From the NCBI GenBank assembly GCA_904063045.1, contig CAJFCJ010000120.1, positions 1 through 34,222 on the forward strand: DNA of 34,222 bases. The letters run 5' to 3'. The notes beneath the pieces are model-generated. The model did no database searches. It was given only the letters and a program-made list of their open reading frames with translations, and was not told where the DNA came from. Made by a program: the position numbers and the translations under genes. Within the stretch, counting starts at the first letter, position 1; every line of letters starts with the position of its first letter. Shown here piece after piece: positions 1 through 11,711 of the stretch. This stretch comes from Dimorphilus gyrociliatus (lineage: Eukaryota > Annelida > Polychaeta > Dinophilidae).

Positions 1-71
1 AAAGCTCCCCAATCTGTTCTACAGCAATCTACAGGTCTCGGATTATTTGGTGACAATTTCGACGACAATGA
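1..71 (+). CDS. Possible 3' end of an exon cut by the window edge
   Basis: Frame 1 is open from the first base, and its first 25 or so codons are more GC-rich and balanced than the surrounding DNA, ending in an acidic stretch (GDNFDDND). A weak splice donor (GAC followed by GTAATAG) sits at 71/72. Beyond it the frame continues to a TGA near 187 but looks like AT-rich filler. This could be the tail of a gene lying to the left. No domain is recognisable and the call rests only on composition. Confidence 0.28.
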
Positions 72-420
72 CGTAATAGTTTTTTTAAACCCTAAACACC
101 AAAAAACTCTTCTTTTAATCTGTAAAAATACAACTTACATTCACTCAAAGGAAGCAAATTGGGCTCTATTTTTTCATATACATTGATTATTATCCCCTTT
201 ATGATCGTGGAATATTCTACTGCAATATTTTGCGGTAGGAGATATAATAAGGATTTAGAAATTATATATATGCAGGAGAACAATTTGTCAATAGGTATTG
301 AATAGATGAAAATTTGAAGAAAAAGATATATCAATATTCTCTTCAAAGAAGCTATTAGGATTTTGAAACGAACAAAACCATCAGTACGTTTCTTAAGGTT
401 TTCATCTCTAATCAAAAGAT

Positions 421-836
421 AATGGGTTTTTCATTAATTAATTTTAGTAATTAGTTCCTTCAATAGACATTCTTCTCTTTTGAAATTCATCTGCAAAATT
501 TCCCCCCAGTCAACCTCTGTGCCGGGGCATACCTAAATCACGTGTACAAATGGTGTTATTGGTGTAATATTCTTTAAGCCGTTACCTTATGAATATTGAA
601 ATGTTACCTCTAGGCAGAGGGGAGAGTTTAGATTAATCCTTGAAAAAAACAAACATCTCCGATAAACCATTGTTCAATCTTAAATACTAATGGCAAAAAT
701 CCAGTTTTTGTAAAGGTACGCTTTCATTATCAACGTAAAAAGAGGGATAATGTTTGTATTATAGTTATTACAGCTTGATCCAATAGAGACTTGTATCCTT
801 ACACTACTAAATACAGTGTGACATACTCGCCAAACT
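421..836. other. Intergenic region upstream of the first GPCR
   Basis: AT-rich DNA with no convincing reading frame. It contains the 5' flank of the GPCR gene starting at 837. A CACGTG E-box-like hexamer lies near 540, which may be chance. I see no clear TATA box or repeat. Confidence 0.5.
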
Positions 837-1843
837 ATGAATGAGTCAATTAATCACGTTGTGTCTGATTTTAGGCATCCAGTTTCTAAAATTGTTCGAT
901 TTCTAATTCTCTTCTTCATTATCTTCCTGATAATTTTCTTGAATATCTTCAATATTAGAATATTATACATGACGAAGCAAATTCCGGAAATTACCAGAAT
1001 GTTCTTAATAAATTTATCAGTAGCTGATCTTTGCCTAGGTTTTCTACTGGTAACAGCCTCTCTTATATCTTCTAACAGCGGAAATTTTATACTAGGAGAT
1101 ATATTTTGCCAATTTTCGGCTGTTGGCTTTACAATAACTGGTACAATTTCAATATTGAGTATGATGATGATATTTATAGATTGCTACCTTTCACTTAAAC
1201 ATCCAACAAAGTAAGTCTTCATTTTATGTTTTTAATTTTACAAAGCATATTTTATCTGTCTAGAAACATTCTCACTTCAAAAAGGGTAAAGACAGCCGTG
1301 ATTGCATCATGGATAGGCCTGTGTTGCACCTTCTTTCTGCCAGTCTTTCTCAGTAAAGGGTTTGCTTATTACAATTATCAACCAATAGAGATCATTTGTA
1401 CCAGTGCTTGTCTAGGCAATTTGGTAGGAGTTTTAACGATAATTGCCCTACCAATGTCAACATTAGTTATCCTATCTTGCCTAACACTTTGCATAGTTAA
1501 TGAACTGAGATATCGAGTTAAAGTGGTAAACAGCGAAAATTCAATCAATCCTACTATTCAAACAAGGAAAAAGAAAATTCAAGTAGCCAAACTGTCAATT
1601 TTAATGGCGTCGGTTTATTATATAAACTGGTTACCATATACTTCTTGTTTTCTTGTACTTACCACTCAAAATGATTCATACTTTATACCTTCAATAATCA
1701 AATTTAGCCTATTTTGGTTTGCTATGTCCAATAGCTTTATAAACACTTTTATATATATGTTTGTCTATAATAGTTTTCGACAAAATGCAGTTTTCCTCTT
1801 TCGAACAGCATTAAACAAGTTTTGTTCAGAATCCTATATGTAA
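837..1843 (+). CDS. Rhodopsin-class GPCR, two exons, intact (family copy 1)
   Basis: Exons are 837-1210 and 1264-1843, with a 53-bp intron (GTAAGT...CTGTCTAG) in phase 2. The product is 317 residues. Seven hydrophobic segments are visible. TM2 carries LSVADL with Asp64 at the sodium-site position. A cysteine before TM3 (IFCQF) can pair with one in the second extracellular loop. The DRY motif is replaced by Asp-Cys-Tyr (115-117). TM6 has NWLP in place of CWxP, and TM7 has NSFINTFIY in place of NPxxY. The N-terminus has an N-glycosylation site (NES) and no signal peptide, as usual for class A. The intron falls in intracellular loop 2 just after the DRY-like motif, the same place and phase as in the copies near 12.06 and 22.11 kb. 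It should be a plasma-membrane receptor; the ligand is unknown. The Arg-to-Cys change in DRY could alter G-protein coupling (inference). Confidence 0.9.
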
Positions 1844-2631
1844 ATTATCTTATGATTATGATTGTGAAATAGAGAAGCAGACGACATTTACTCTTTTTGC
1901 ATTGCACAGCCAAAACGATTGGTTACGATCAATTACTAAAATCCAGACAATAGTCATCTTTTCCAAAATTGCTCTAAAGTCAACTTTTTCCACATTTTTT
2001 CACTAAATAAAACAAAATCTAACACTTGAACTTGAGAAAATTTTGTTTTTTAAAAAGAAAATTAGTTCGTAAATTTGACAACAGAGGGAGATGGTAATTT
2101 TATAGCGCTGTATCCATTGTCGCGCAAAGAATTTTAGAGCACTGTTATGAACATTTGAATTGAATTTTTCAGTTCTTTTTTTTTTCATGAAAATGTTCTT
2201 CCATCAAGAATGGATTTGAAGGAAATGGCAAATGGTGACAATGAGAAAACTGGTAAAAGAATTGCAGAAAATATGAATATGATCGTATAATTTAAAATAT
2301 TGCAGTTGTGGAGTCTTCAACTGAGACACAATTGTCTTGGGTAGGAATGCTTTAAATTGGCCTGACATGTCATGTGTAGAAATGTCCTAAAGTGGGCAAA
2401 TGATCATTCACTGATATATTCAAGCATTTTTTGATGTCAATGATGTATTTGTGTGTAATTCAAATTTCTTTATACACAATTACAAAACACTAACATCACA
2501 AATGGACATAGTTTGTCCCTCATCTTGTAAATTATATATGAACTGTTTGACAATGATCTTTGCAGATGATCTAATGGTGTATAAATGTATGTAAAATATC
2601 ACAGATGGCTTGACCTTCATCATAATCTGTA
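1844..2631. other. Intergenic region
   Basis: About 790 bp between two convergent genes. It is AT-rich with poly-A/T tracts and short open frames that look like chance. A small palindrome (TGACATGTCA) lies near 2363. No gene or element is recognised. Confidence 0.55.
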
Positions 2632-5299
2632 TCATACAGTTTCATCTATAATCAACTTGATGTAAAGTTGAAGTAAATCTTCTAAAGATGTTTTTATTTC
2701 TTTTATATTATCAATCCAATCATTTTTTAAAATGGTAAAATCTTCAAATTTCAACAAACTGTATAGTTTTTTCTCTTGTCTACATATATCATTAACCAGA
2801 GAGTTCAAGGTCGACAGATGACACTCTTCTTTGCCCAAAGCATCTTTTTTTCTCAACATATGACAATATAGAAAACCATTTCTAAGGAATATGCATACTA
2901 GATTGTGAAAAATTGATGATTCTATTAAAAATTGCTTGATTTCATCGAAATTTTCGCAATCTTTCTTTATTCTATTTTGCTGTTGTATCCATTTTTTAGA
3001 GATTTTAATGACATTTTTTGTAATGCCAAGTAGTTTTAAATTTTCAGTTGTACCATTTAATTTGTTCAGATAATAAAAATTTAAATTTGCAGAGCAGTTT
3101 TCATTAAATAAAATAATGGTTTCATATCTATTCTTCTTCCCTTTGCAGCCGCCATAACAGTCGTCAGACCATGCACTTGAACACTCCCAACAAAATCTTC
3201 CACCGCATAGACAAGTCATTTCATTGCATCCTTCTATTTTTTCAATTTTTATCCCGCAAAATGAACATTTTTTTACTTTTACTGCAATGATAAACTCATT
3301 TTCAACAAAATCTTCATCTACTGCAATATGTTCAATGGAAGATTTTAACTTTAAAAAGTATTGATACTGCTCACAGGTTGCGGGCCAATGAGGTTTTCCA
3401 TCACACATATTACACCAACTATCCAAACATTTGCATAATATCATCGATTCATATCCCTTTTTTATACAGAGAATTCTATTGCATTTGGGATTGCGACAAT
3501 AAAAACAAGAATCTTTTTTGAATTCCTGATCTATTAATCTATTTTCTAAAATGGTAAAGTTTTGAAAATCTAGACAAACAAGATAGAGAGGTAAGGAAAC
3601 TCTTTCATTACAGTTCTCCATAGGACATGCTGCAATGTCATGTTTCAATATTAATAAAATATCCTTTCCAACAATCAAAACAAAACCAATGGTTGCACTC
3701 TAAAGAAAAACCATTTGATATATCAAATTGTTGAAAGCATATCTTGCACTCAATTTGCCAATTATTAATATCAAAATGACTGCTTCCCGGCTCTTTCACT
3801 GTATTCTTCTCTTCCATTTTCCACAATTCTTTCAACTTGATTAACCAAATCTCATCAAAATCATAGGATTTTTGAGAATTGAACAGATTTTCAAAAGATT
3901 CCACTACCAGTTCTCTCTCTTTTTGTAAATGACTCGTTGATTGTCTCTTGCCACTGTATTTTTTCTTTGATAAGATACTTGTTTGTAACCAATCAAAAAC
4001 ATGATTTATCACCTGCTGTAGAGCTGATTTAAAATCATTTGTAAAGTTTTCAAAACCTAATAAACCAACAGTTGAATGGCAATTTGTATAGAGTTGCATT
4101 GTTATCTTTGTAGTATAATCATCAATCTTTCTCTCAAAAGTTGTTAATACTAGAAATCTGAGAAAATTTCTCTCAAATCCCAAATCCTTACTTTTCTGTT
4201 GAAGACAATGCGACAAATCAAGTAGATACCAACAAACTGGCTTTGATTTTGAATCTAGTATATATACATCTTGTTCTAAACAATTCAATAAAAGAGAATT
4301 TATACTTTCAGATGAAATTAAAAATGTAAATTTTATATCTTGATTTTCGTGAATATTTTCATTGTATTCATTGAAAAATACATCATTTTCTTCTGTTTGA
4401 TTAATTGCCGTGTCTTCTTCTTTAACCGATTGAAAAGTCAAATTTTTCCATATGTTTCGTTTTCCTCCAAGATGTTTTCTTTCATTCTTTTTACTGTTTT
4501 TTTTTAAAAAATGAGCTAATGTTATTGAGTTGTTTAGGTGATTTTGACTACTTTTCTCTTCAGTTTGATCAACACACTCCATATGATTTGCTAATGACGT
4601 ATCAGGTAGCCAATCTATTTCTATACGTTTATTTTGTTGTCTTGTAGTTTTACGTCTCAACGATTTTAAATATTTCACCTTTCTGTACTTATTTTGAAAA
4701 TTAAGACTAGATTTGCAAGGAGGTGGCTTTGAGAATATATATTCTACTGAAATTGGTTGACAATCTGTACAAGTATCCTTGCCGACAATAGCTAGATCTT
4801 TTTGTCTGGAAAATCGTCGTGATCTCTTAAGATTACCATCTTGATCACAGTATAATGTAATCCTTTCCTTTATTCTTGATAATTGATCATATTCAAAATC
4901 CTGAATAATATTGTCTACGAAAGATATTGAGTATTTTTCATCTTTTAGCCAATCAGCGCTATTAGCTTCTGCAATATGTTTTGGAAGCCTCCGCCTATAT
5001 TTTTTATTCAATGAGTATCCCCTCAATATTGCTTGTTGGTGTGATTCAGAATTACAAAATTTCCCTTCAATATTGCCATCATCTATTTCAAAATTCCCAT
5101 AGGCAAGCAAACGTTTAGCTTGATTCTCGCTAATTGCAGAAGAAAAGACAATTCTCTTGTAAATTTTTGCATTAAACAATTTAAAATGGCTTCTTAGAAA
5201 TTGAATACTAAATGTATTTCCCGTACGAATTCCTTTGTAATATTTTGAATAAGGATACAATAGAGAAGCCTTTTCTTCAACTGGATCGGATGTATCCAT
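2632..5299 (-). CDS. RING-between-RING (Ariadne-like) E3 ubiquitin ligase, intronless, one frame break
   Basis: Two overlapping frames make one protein of about 900 residues. The first frame begins at an ATG at 5299 (MDTSDPVEEK; an upstream in-frame ATG at 5380 is possible) and ends at 3638 inside RING1. A long, basic N-terminal region of unknown function precedes RING1, which has CKIC, CNHWFC and FDCW. The second frame (from about 3678) supplies the last RING1 cysteines (CPMENC), an in-between-RING domain (CFYC, CNRILC, CKC, WCNMC, H-x4-C) and RING2 (CSFCGIKIEK, then GCNEMTC, FCWEC). A helical C-terminal region resembles the Ariadne domain. RBR ligases take ubiquitin from E2 onto the RING2 cysteine, here the Cys of GCN (codon 3226-3228). 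The His that normally follows (CNH) is Glu (codon 3220-3222). No GT-AG intron can join the frames without losing zinc ligands, so a single-base indel near 3640-3670, real or a sequencing error, is likely. Confidence 0.8.
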
Positions 5300-5380
5300 G
5301 GCCCTTTGGGTTTTTCTTGAACAACGCAATAAAAATGCAGTATGACTTATATATTTATAACAAAAAACACAGTGTTTCAC

Positions 5381-5730
5381 AACACCTTATAAATTTTAGA
5401 CCTACAAAGTTGCTGATTGGCTGAAATTTCATAAAGATAAATATAGAATATTGCACAATCATCTGAAGGAGATAACAGTTAGTGTTAGAATGTAGGACAC
5501 TTGGCCAATATGATTAATAGGCCTAATGTTACATTCAAACACTAACAAAAATCAAATTAAGGAGACATTTTGTAATGTTCATTCAACAACTATTAAGAGT
5601 GTTATAGTCACAATTCAAAGACATATCATAGATATAGAATAAATATTGATTTTGACTAAGAATTCCTACATGGATGATCCTCTTTCTTAATTACTTATCA
5701 TATAATTACTGAAATAATTAATTAATCTAA
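5381..5730. other. Intergenic region between two minus-strand genes
   Basis: AT-rich spacer holding the 5' flank of the RBR gene and the 3' flank of the GPCR. Short inverted pieces (GTTAGTGTTAGAATGTA near 5479 and ACATTCAAACACTAAC near 5531) could form a stem. Nothing coding is seen. Confidence 0.5.
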
Positions 5731-6687
5731 TCAAATTACTGTTTCTATACTATTTACAACAAGAATTGTGTTTCTTAGATTTTTTTGGCAAACAATCCTT
5801 TTTAAAATATTCATAAAAAGTCTCTTGGTTTGTCGCCTTATCGATGATTTTGTATATCCATGAACAAGGGCGTTTACTGTTGCATTTGAAATAATAACTG
5901 CCAGGAGTGAGTCAGTAATTAATTCAAATTTATTGTCAGAGAAATGAAACATTCCTTGTAATCTAAAATAATTAGCACTTGGTATTACAGCTGGAACAAG
6001 CCAAAAGAAACAATTGATTATTAATAAACTAGTTAAAATTCGAATACTACTGCCTTCAGATTCCAATTTCCTATCACTAGATACATCGGAAATTGCTTTT
6101 CTATGCTTCCTTACTGCTCTCAATACTGGAATGTATAGTAGTAAACTGCCAATAGCATTTGGTAAGACAGTTGTAAATGACCAAAATAACATATATGAAA
6201 AAGGAAAGATATTAAGAGAATTACATTTAAAAGTATTCTCCTCCTTCAAAAAAGTTTCATAATTATTCCAGCCTAAAGTTGGAAGTGAACAAATGATAAC
6301 ATTGATAAACCATATAAAACTAAATAGGATAAAAGCTCTTTTTAGTGTCCAAATTTTATAAAATGTCAATGGTTTAACAACAGCCATAAACTTTTCAAAT
6401 GTAATTAGAGTCAGTGTAAATGATGATACTGAAGTTATCAAAAATATAAACTCAAATGCAATTAGGCAAGTGTGATAAGTTAACTTTGTATCATGTAAAA
6501 GTATAAAGAGAAAGAAAGCTAAAGAGTAGAGAACATCTGTAACAGTCAAGGCTGTAACACCAAAATTATGTAATTTCCATAAATCTTTATTAATCATATT
6601 TATAATAATTAAATTACTATTCAAAAGAAAGCCAACAACTTGAACAGAGCATGAAAAGACAGTTAAATATATATTTGCCAATCCCAT
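5731..6687 (-). CDS. Rhodopsin-class GPCR, adenosine-receptor-like, intronless
   Basis: A single open frame of 318 residues starts at an ATG at 6687 and stops at TGA. Seven hydrophobic helices are visible. Key sites: Asp51 in TM2 (TVTDV), Cys74 before TM3, Glu-Lys-Phe (98-100) in place of DRY followed by MAVVKPL, Trp126 in TM4, then PTLGWNN (136-142) leading into loop 2 with Cys155. The LGWNN segment after TM4 resembles adenosine receptors and their MECA-cluster relatives, the best guide to subfamily. TM6 has FFWLVP in place of CWxP, and TM7 has NALVHGY in place of NPxxY. The lack of an intron separates it from the plus-strand GPCRs in this window, so it is a different family rather than another tandem copy. 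Degenerate DRY and NPxxY motifs make coupling uncertain. A TATA-like AT tract lies near 6738-6765. Confidence 0.88.
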   Translation of the reverse strand: MGLANIYLTVFSCSVQVVGFLLNSNLIIINMINKDLWKLHNFGVTALTVTDVLYSLAFFLFILLHDTKLTYHTCLIAFEFIFLITSVSSFTLTLITFEKFMAVVKPLTFYKIWTLKRAFILFSFIWFINVIICSLPTLGWNNYETFLKEENTFKCNSLNIFPFSYMLFWSFTTVLPNAIGSLLLYIPVLRAVRKHRKAISDVSSDRKLESEGSSIRILTSLLIINCFFWLVPAVIPSANYFRLQGMFHFSDNKFELITDSLLAVIISNATVNALVHGYTKSSIRRQTKRLFMNILKRIVCQKNLRNTILVVNSIETVI

Positions 6688-8104
6688 CTCTCTACTGCTG
6701 ATCTTCTTCTAATTAATCAGATAGTTTAACATGTGTTTATATATATATAAATAAATTATTTATTAAAAAATTTCCTACAAGATTTTCATGTACAGCTGGA
6801 AGCAAAGAATCTGAAGAATATTCTTTTCTAGTCTTATTGAATTCTTAAGAAGAAATTTATTGTATATCTTGCCAATACTTCATTACAACACTATTAATTC
6901 ATCATCTTCTTTAGATGCCAACAATAGTTTCTCTTATTCTTCTCTTCTATTTTTAGATAAGAATATTTAGAACATTCAGATGACAGATTATAATGTAATC
7001 TTCTTTCTTAACAACTAACCTATTTTCTTGCAAGTAATCATACAAATCATTGAGCCATCATAGATTGATGATTTTGTACAACAAGAAAAAAAAAGGATTT
7101 ATTGTTGAATTTGAAATGGATACTGTAATTTAACAGCCAACATTCATTTCAAATTGACAATTTGCAACTTTGGGAATAACCTTGAAAAATTGATCAATAG
7201 TCACATGTCTGGATTAGAATTATGTAGACATTATAGCAGTTCATTGAACTTTGAGGTTAGGAAAAGTATTAGCTGATCATACCATGTTAGGGCTATTCTA
7301 AGGGTGAGGCACTTTAAAATGCAAAATAGTTTGTCAACTGGTTGGTTACTGTTAGGGTTAAAAAGAAATAGTAGACTTTTTTCTGATGGTCAATCATTAA
7401 TTCTTTTCTTCTAACAGTATTATTATACAATGATAAAGGACGCCATTTTGTTGGAATTATTTCTTTTAAAATACTCAATACTCTTACTCTTCCTCTGGCA
7501 TGATAGGCTAAACAAGAATCTTCAATCCATCTCTGTATTCTGCAGATCTGATAAAACTAAAAATTGCTGAATGAAAAGAACATAATACTCAAAGCAAAGT
7601 ATTTAGCTCATAACAGCAATTTGAAATTATTTTAATCACATAATTGGATTTACTTCAGAGGGTTTCTGACAATTGTGGCTCATTTCTCAGCTTTAACTGA
7701 ACTTCTAATGGAAATGAATGACCTGTGAAAAAAATTCAAGACTAGGTTATTACAGTTAGGATTTACCAATCAGGGATAATTACTTATGATTAATGCTCAA
7801 TCTTCTCTTAGGGCAGGACAGATTGGTTCAAGGCTATGTTTGATGTTTTGGATAATGATGAAATACATTCTTTAGCAAGTACAACTCTATCTGTTCTCAC
7901 ATTTGATTATTTTTAATGTTACTATTGAAAGTTAGAGTAAATCTAAAGAAGATATGATTTGCAGTCTATAAGGTCTAGGCTGATATTTAACAGCAGTTAA
8001 TAGGGCTAGGAAAAAGAGCCAAAGCAATTGATAAAACCACCATATTAACATATTGTTTTTTATTTTATTTATAATGAAAGTTATTGACATAAGAACAGAT
8101 GGAT
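6688..8104. other. Long intergenic region
   Basis: About 1.4 kb of AT-rich DNA. No frame with coding character is seen on either strand. It has scattered GTTAGGGTTA-like pieces (near 7265 and 7350) and poly-T tracts, with no recognisable gene or mobile element. Confidence 0.55.
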
Positions 8105-10401
8105 TTAAGACTCTAGTTTACAAAGTTGAATAACCATACTAGATTCGATTTTATACAAAAACCGATTTGCTCCTTGACCTTCAACATTACAGGTAAAAAT
8201 AAATCTGTTTAAATTATTGTAAGATGGTCTAATCATTTTCAAGTTGCACAAATGGTACTTTTGAGGATAATAGACACTCTGGAAAAACAGTTCAACACTG
8301 ATTGTTTCATTTTGAATTTTATGGTATTTTAGTGTTATTGATGGATTAATAGTGCCAGTAAATATTTTATTATTCAAGTAATACTCTTCAACTGTCGATC
8401 TAGGATGATTCAGTTGAGTACATGTCTCGTATAAGTTGTCCATTACATTTTCTTTGTGATAAGGGCACATACCATTGTAGTTGATTATTTTACCTTCTGC
8501 AATAAGAATATAGAATATAGAATATAGAAAAAAATGAAGCTACATTTGGTATGTGGAGATTTTACTGCCAGTTTGCCTAAAAGAGTTAGGAAGACATTTC
8601 TTTTGTATTTTTCAATTAGCACGAAAGAAGAAAGAGAGCAAGATAGAAAAAGAGATAGAGATAAAGTAATCTTCTAGATATAAATCATAATAAAAATCTC
8701 CAACAAACCCAAATATTTTGTTTTCTATACTATACCATAATCATCAACTGCAAAATTGTGGATTTGGTTATTGTTTTGATTATTCACACCAATTTTTGTT
8801 ATTTTGTATGGAGGCTTTGTTGGAAATGATAACAAAACCCTATTGCCATAGATATTCCCTTGTCCAATCTGGAAATTCTCATCAGCTATCAATAGCCAAA
8901 ACCTCATCCATGTATTACATACAATGTATCCTTGATTAGATGATGTCAGTGGAAAATGATAACTGTTACCATTTGAATCAATGATAAATGTATTTTCTAA
9001 ACCTCCAACAAGATAATCAAAAGAGAGTGAAACATATATTCCATAATCTGAATGTAAGGTCAAGTTAAATTGTCCACAAGAAGTTTGATTATTAATAGAT
9101 TTTCCAAAAATACTGAATCTTAATGCTTTTACATTGACATGATAATAATGTGGTAGATAATAAAATACTGGTGTGATTTTTTGAATAGTAAACACTCTTG
9201 TTGACTCATCTAGCAGACAGAGTAATAAATGATAAAGATTTCTCTCAATTTATTATACCGTATTCATGAATGAATCATACCTGATGAATAAACTTGAATT
9301 GCTTGAAAACCAACATATCTTTGGGTATCACTATGAATATTTAGAATTGTAACATTAATCCATTGTTCAATAAACGCATCAGTATAATTAAAACATTTTA
9401 AATGTCTGGTTTTTGGAAAGTCTAAGATGACAGATGAACCAGAGCTCCAATCAACTCTTACCTGTGAAAATGACCTTTTGTCAGCTCCCTATCTGAAAAG
9501 TGTACTTTGGTCATTTAGTTTCCTGAAATATCATATTTAGATATGATGTTTTTACCTATTTCCTAAGCAATATTTTACAGGTACAACAGCAGTAGGGAGT
9601 TTAACAATCATATACACGCCAATACAATTCAAACCTATGCAATTACTGATCCATTCTTGATGATTTGAAAGCTGACCACTGATAAGATCTAATGCAAGAT
9701 TACAATCTTCAGATCCAGACAGTCCCTTACTTGTTTCACAAGTTGCGCCTTGCGAAGAATCGGCAACATTTACAAGGAATTCGTCATTGTAATTTTTGAT
9801 TTCTAACATGAGTATTAAATTATGTTGTTGTTGTTATTTTTATGTTAAATTGATTATTTGAAAATGAAATACCTGAGAAAGCATAGAGAAAAATACCACT
9901 GAAACCTTTATTTTGAATTGGAGAAGTTTCAACAACTTTTATCTCTACTGATGTTGCTCCCAAACCAATATTCTCTTCTAATAGAAAACATTGACTAACA
10001 GTACTTGAATCTGGATATATAAAAGCATTCAAATTTCCCGGAAATGTAACTGTAAGATTTTTGGGATTTGTTGTTTCGCTTAAAAATCCTTTTGTAAGAC
10101 AAATTTGAATAATATCAAAACTATTTCTAAACAAAATGTTTATAGTATCAGAATTACAGGAAATGCTTGAACATACTGTCATCCAAGAGTTAATATTTAT
10201 CCAAGGAGAAATTAATGCATTTTCGCAATAGAAAGTTGTATCGCGTATAGTTTCTCTAATAGCATTTGAAGAACAATTTGCGTCATTGTCTAAATCAGCA
10301 ACATTGATTAAATGTCCAGTTAGTTTAACACCAATAGTATTATAATGACAAAATTGACTACAGTAGATAAAAATGATAAATCTAGTATTCAACCAATTCA
10401 T
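8105..10401 (-). CDS. Secreted multidomain lectin-like protein: F5/8C-like and FAMeT-type domains
   Basis: Five exons on the minus strand: 10401-9873, 9802-9556, 9456-9281, 9209-8736 and 8496-8105. They total 1818 nt, an exact frame of 605 residues plus stop. The N-terminus (MNWLNTRFIIFIYCSQF) looks like a signal peptide. Domain 1 (exon 1) and domain 2 (exons 2-3) each start with a galactose-binding/fucolectin-like motif (INVADLDNDANC; VNVADSSQGATC). Domain 3 (exon 4) resembles the farnesoic acid O-methyltransferase (Methyltransf_FA) family: YHVNVKAL, then FWLLIADENFQIGQG, LSFPTKPP and KITKIGV. Domain 4 (exon 5) ends FTCNVEGQ... IQLCKLES, like the end of a fucolectin domain. Every domain boundary is a phase-1 intron; the one inside domain 2 is phase 2. 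The FAMeT-like module in such proteins is thought to bind rather than methylate (inference). Likely an extracellular carbohydrate-recognition or adhesion protein. No lesion is seen. Confidence 0.88.
8507..8527. repeat. Three tandem copies of AATATAG
   Basis: Three perfect heptamers lie next to the acceptor of the last intron of the lectin-like gene. The same 239-bp intron (8497-8735) also holds a purine-rich GA tract near 8620-8665. This is a simple repeat with no evident function. Confidence 0.8.
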
Positions 10402-11613
10402 TTCAAATTTTGAATATTTTCAAAAAATTGCCTTATTCACTTGGTGAAAAAATGAAAGAATGAAAGAGGAAAAAGAAGAAAGAAGAGAAAATGTATTAAT
10501 AAATTAATCATCATGTTGATAGGTTCTGAGAATTCAGAAAAGCCATTTGTACTGTTGACTTTGTACTACTTTTTAAATTTTGAATCAAACTTAAATAGTT
10601 CTTTTAAAAAAAGCTTTTAAACTTTTATTATTCTTCCCTTCAATTGTTTCATACTTGTTTTTCAGATCTTTTATCTTTCTCATTCATCTTAAAAAGTCTT
10701 TTTTCTTCTCTTCAATTATTATTTTATATTATAGTCTCAATTAATTGCCAAACAATTTCACTTTTTACTTTAGATGTTTAAAAATTCAGTCATCAACAAA
10801 CATTACATTCTAAAGTTCTTTGTTGTCAGGATTTTAATGATTTGCATTATCATCAACAAATTATTCATTATGATTAAATCATAACTAAGCAGCAATCTTC
10901 TCTTCTCATGTACCCTTTACAAACTTTTTTTTCAAGATCAATAATCTCTATACATAGTCTTTAAGGTGCAGCTTTGTCAATATTCTTCCTGCACAACTGG
11001 TCCTAAACAACAATTAATTCAACTTGCATATACAGAGAGGAATGTTGTTGAAAGGCGAAATGGTAGCAGCTCAAATATTCAAGTATTATCATTCTTTTCC
11101 CCTGAAACAGGGAACAACCTAAAGGAGGGTCTGAAGCATTCTTCAATGGAAGATAGGCTTAAACTGCATATTCATTAACACACCAATATAATCAATACGT
11201 TAGATCCTAATTTTTAAGAGATGCTGCTTTTATAGAAAAATCAAGAACTAAAATAATGGAAACAGAAATGAATTCAGAGGACGCTAGTAGTCAGCCTCTG
11301 GAAGAATTAGATACGAAAACATTATTCGAAATAGAATGTTAAGTTCCCCCACATTCAATTTACATTGTGCCTAATTTTATTAAAAGTTTAGGGATTTGTT
11401 GTCATGATAACATTTAACAAAACATCTTTAGAACTGAGATAAAAAACGTATTAGAATCTTCCTTGTAAAGAAATAATAATGATAGTTTATTTGTTTATAT
11501 GAGTTGTCATGGCAATTATAATGATACATTAAAGTCTTTGTAAAGATTCTCTTATTCTCCTTTTAATCTTTCTTTCCAATGTTACCGTTGTTATATTTTC
11601 TAGTTTTCTGCTA

Positions 11614-11644
<31 letters not shown>

Positions 11645-11711
11645 GTCATTGCACTTTGAATTTTGGATAAGAATTCATCAGAAATAAATTATGAATAGTA
11701 GAAATTATTAG
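10402..11711. other. Intergenic region
   Basis: About 1.3 kb between the divergent lectin-like gene and GPCR copy 2. A short ATG frame of 28 codons at 11256-11342 (METEMNSEDASSQ start) is more GC-rich than its surroundings and could be an orphan 5' exon, but its possible donor does not match the phase of the downstream GPCR exon. Otherwise the region is AT-rich with poly-T tracts and a CT microsatellite. Confidence 0.45.
11615..11644. repeat. CT dinucleotide microsatellite
   Basis: A run of CT repeats interrupted once by TTT lies about 70 bp upstream of the first recognisable exon of GPCR copy 2. Near-identical CT or GA tracts occur near 12803, 17808 and 32029, so this is a common simple repeat here. 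Confidence 0.9.

Noticed and set aside
92-415. A 107-codon minus-strand open frame rich in Ile, Leu and Phe
   Set aside because: Hydrophobic but without a recognisable topology or motif; it starts at a non-ATG codon and contains a GTAAGT donor-like site inside. AT-rich DNA readily gives such frames.
2003-2188. Short minus-strand open frame of 61 codons
   Set aside because: Lysine- and phenylalanine-rich, as expected of AT-rich non-coding DNA; no domain and no splice context.
4911-5424. Plus-strand open frames over the 5' part of the RBR gene
   Set aside because: They are antisense shadows of the long minus-strand coding frame.
11256-11342. A 28-codon ATG frame as first exon of GPCR copy 2
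   Set aside because: Its only usable GT donor is phase 1, while the possible GPCR acceptors at 11712 and 11750 need phase 0 and phase 2.
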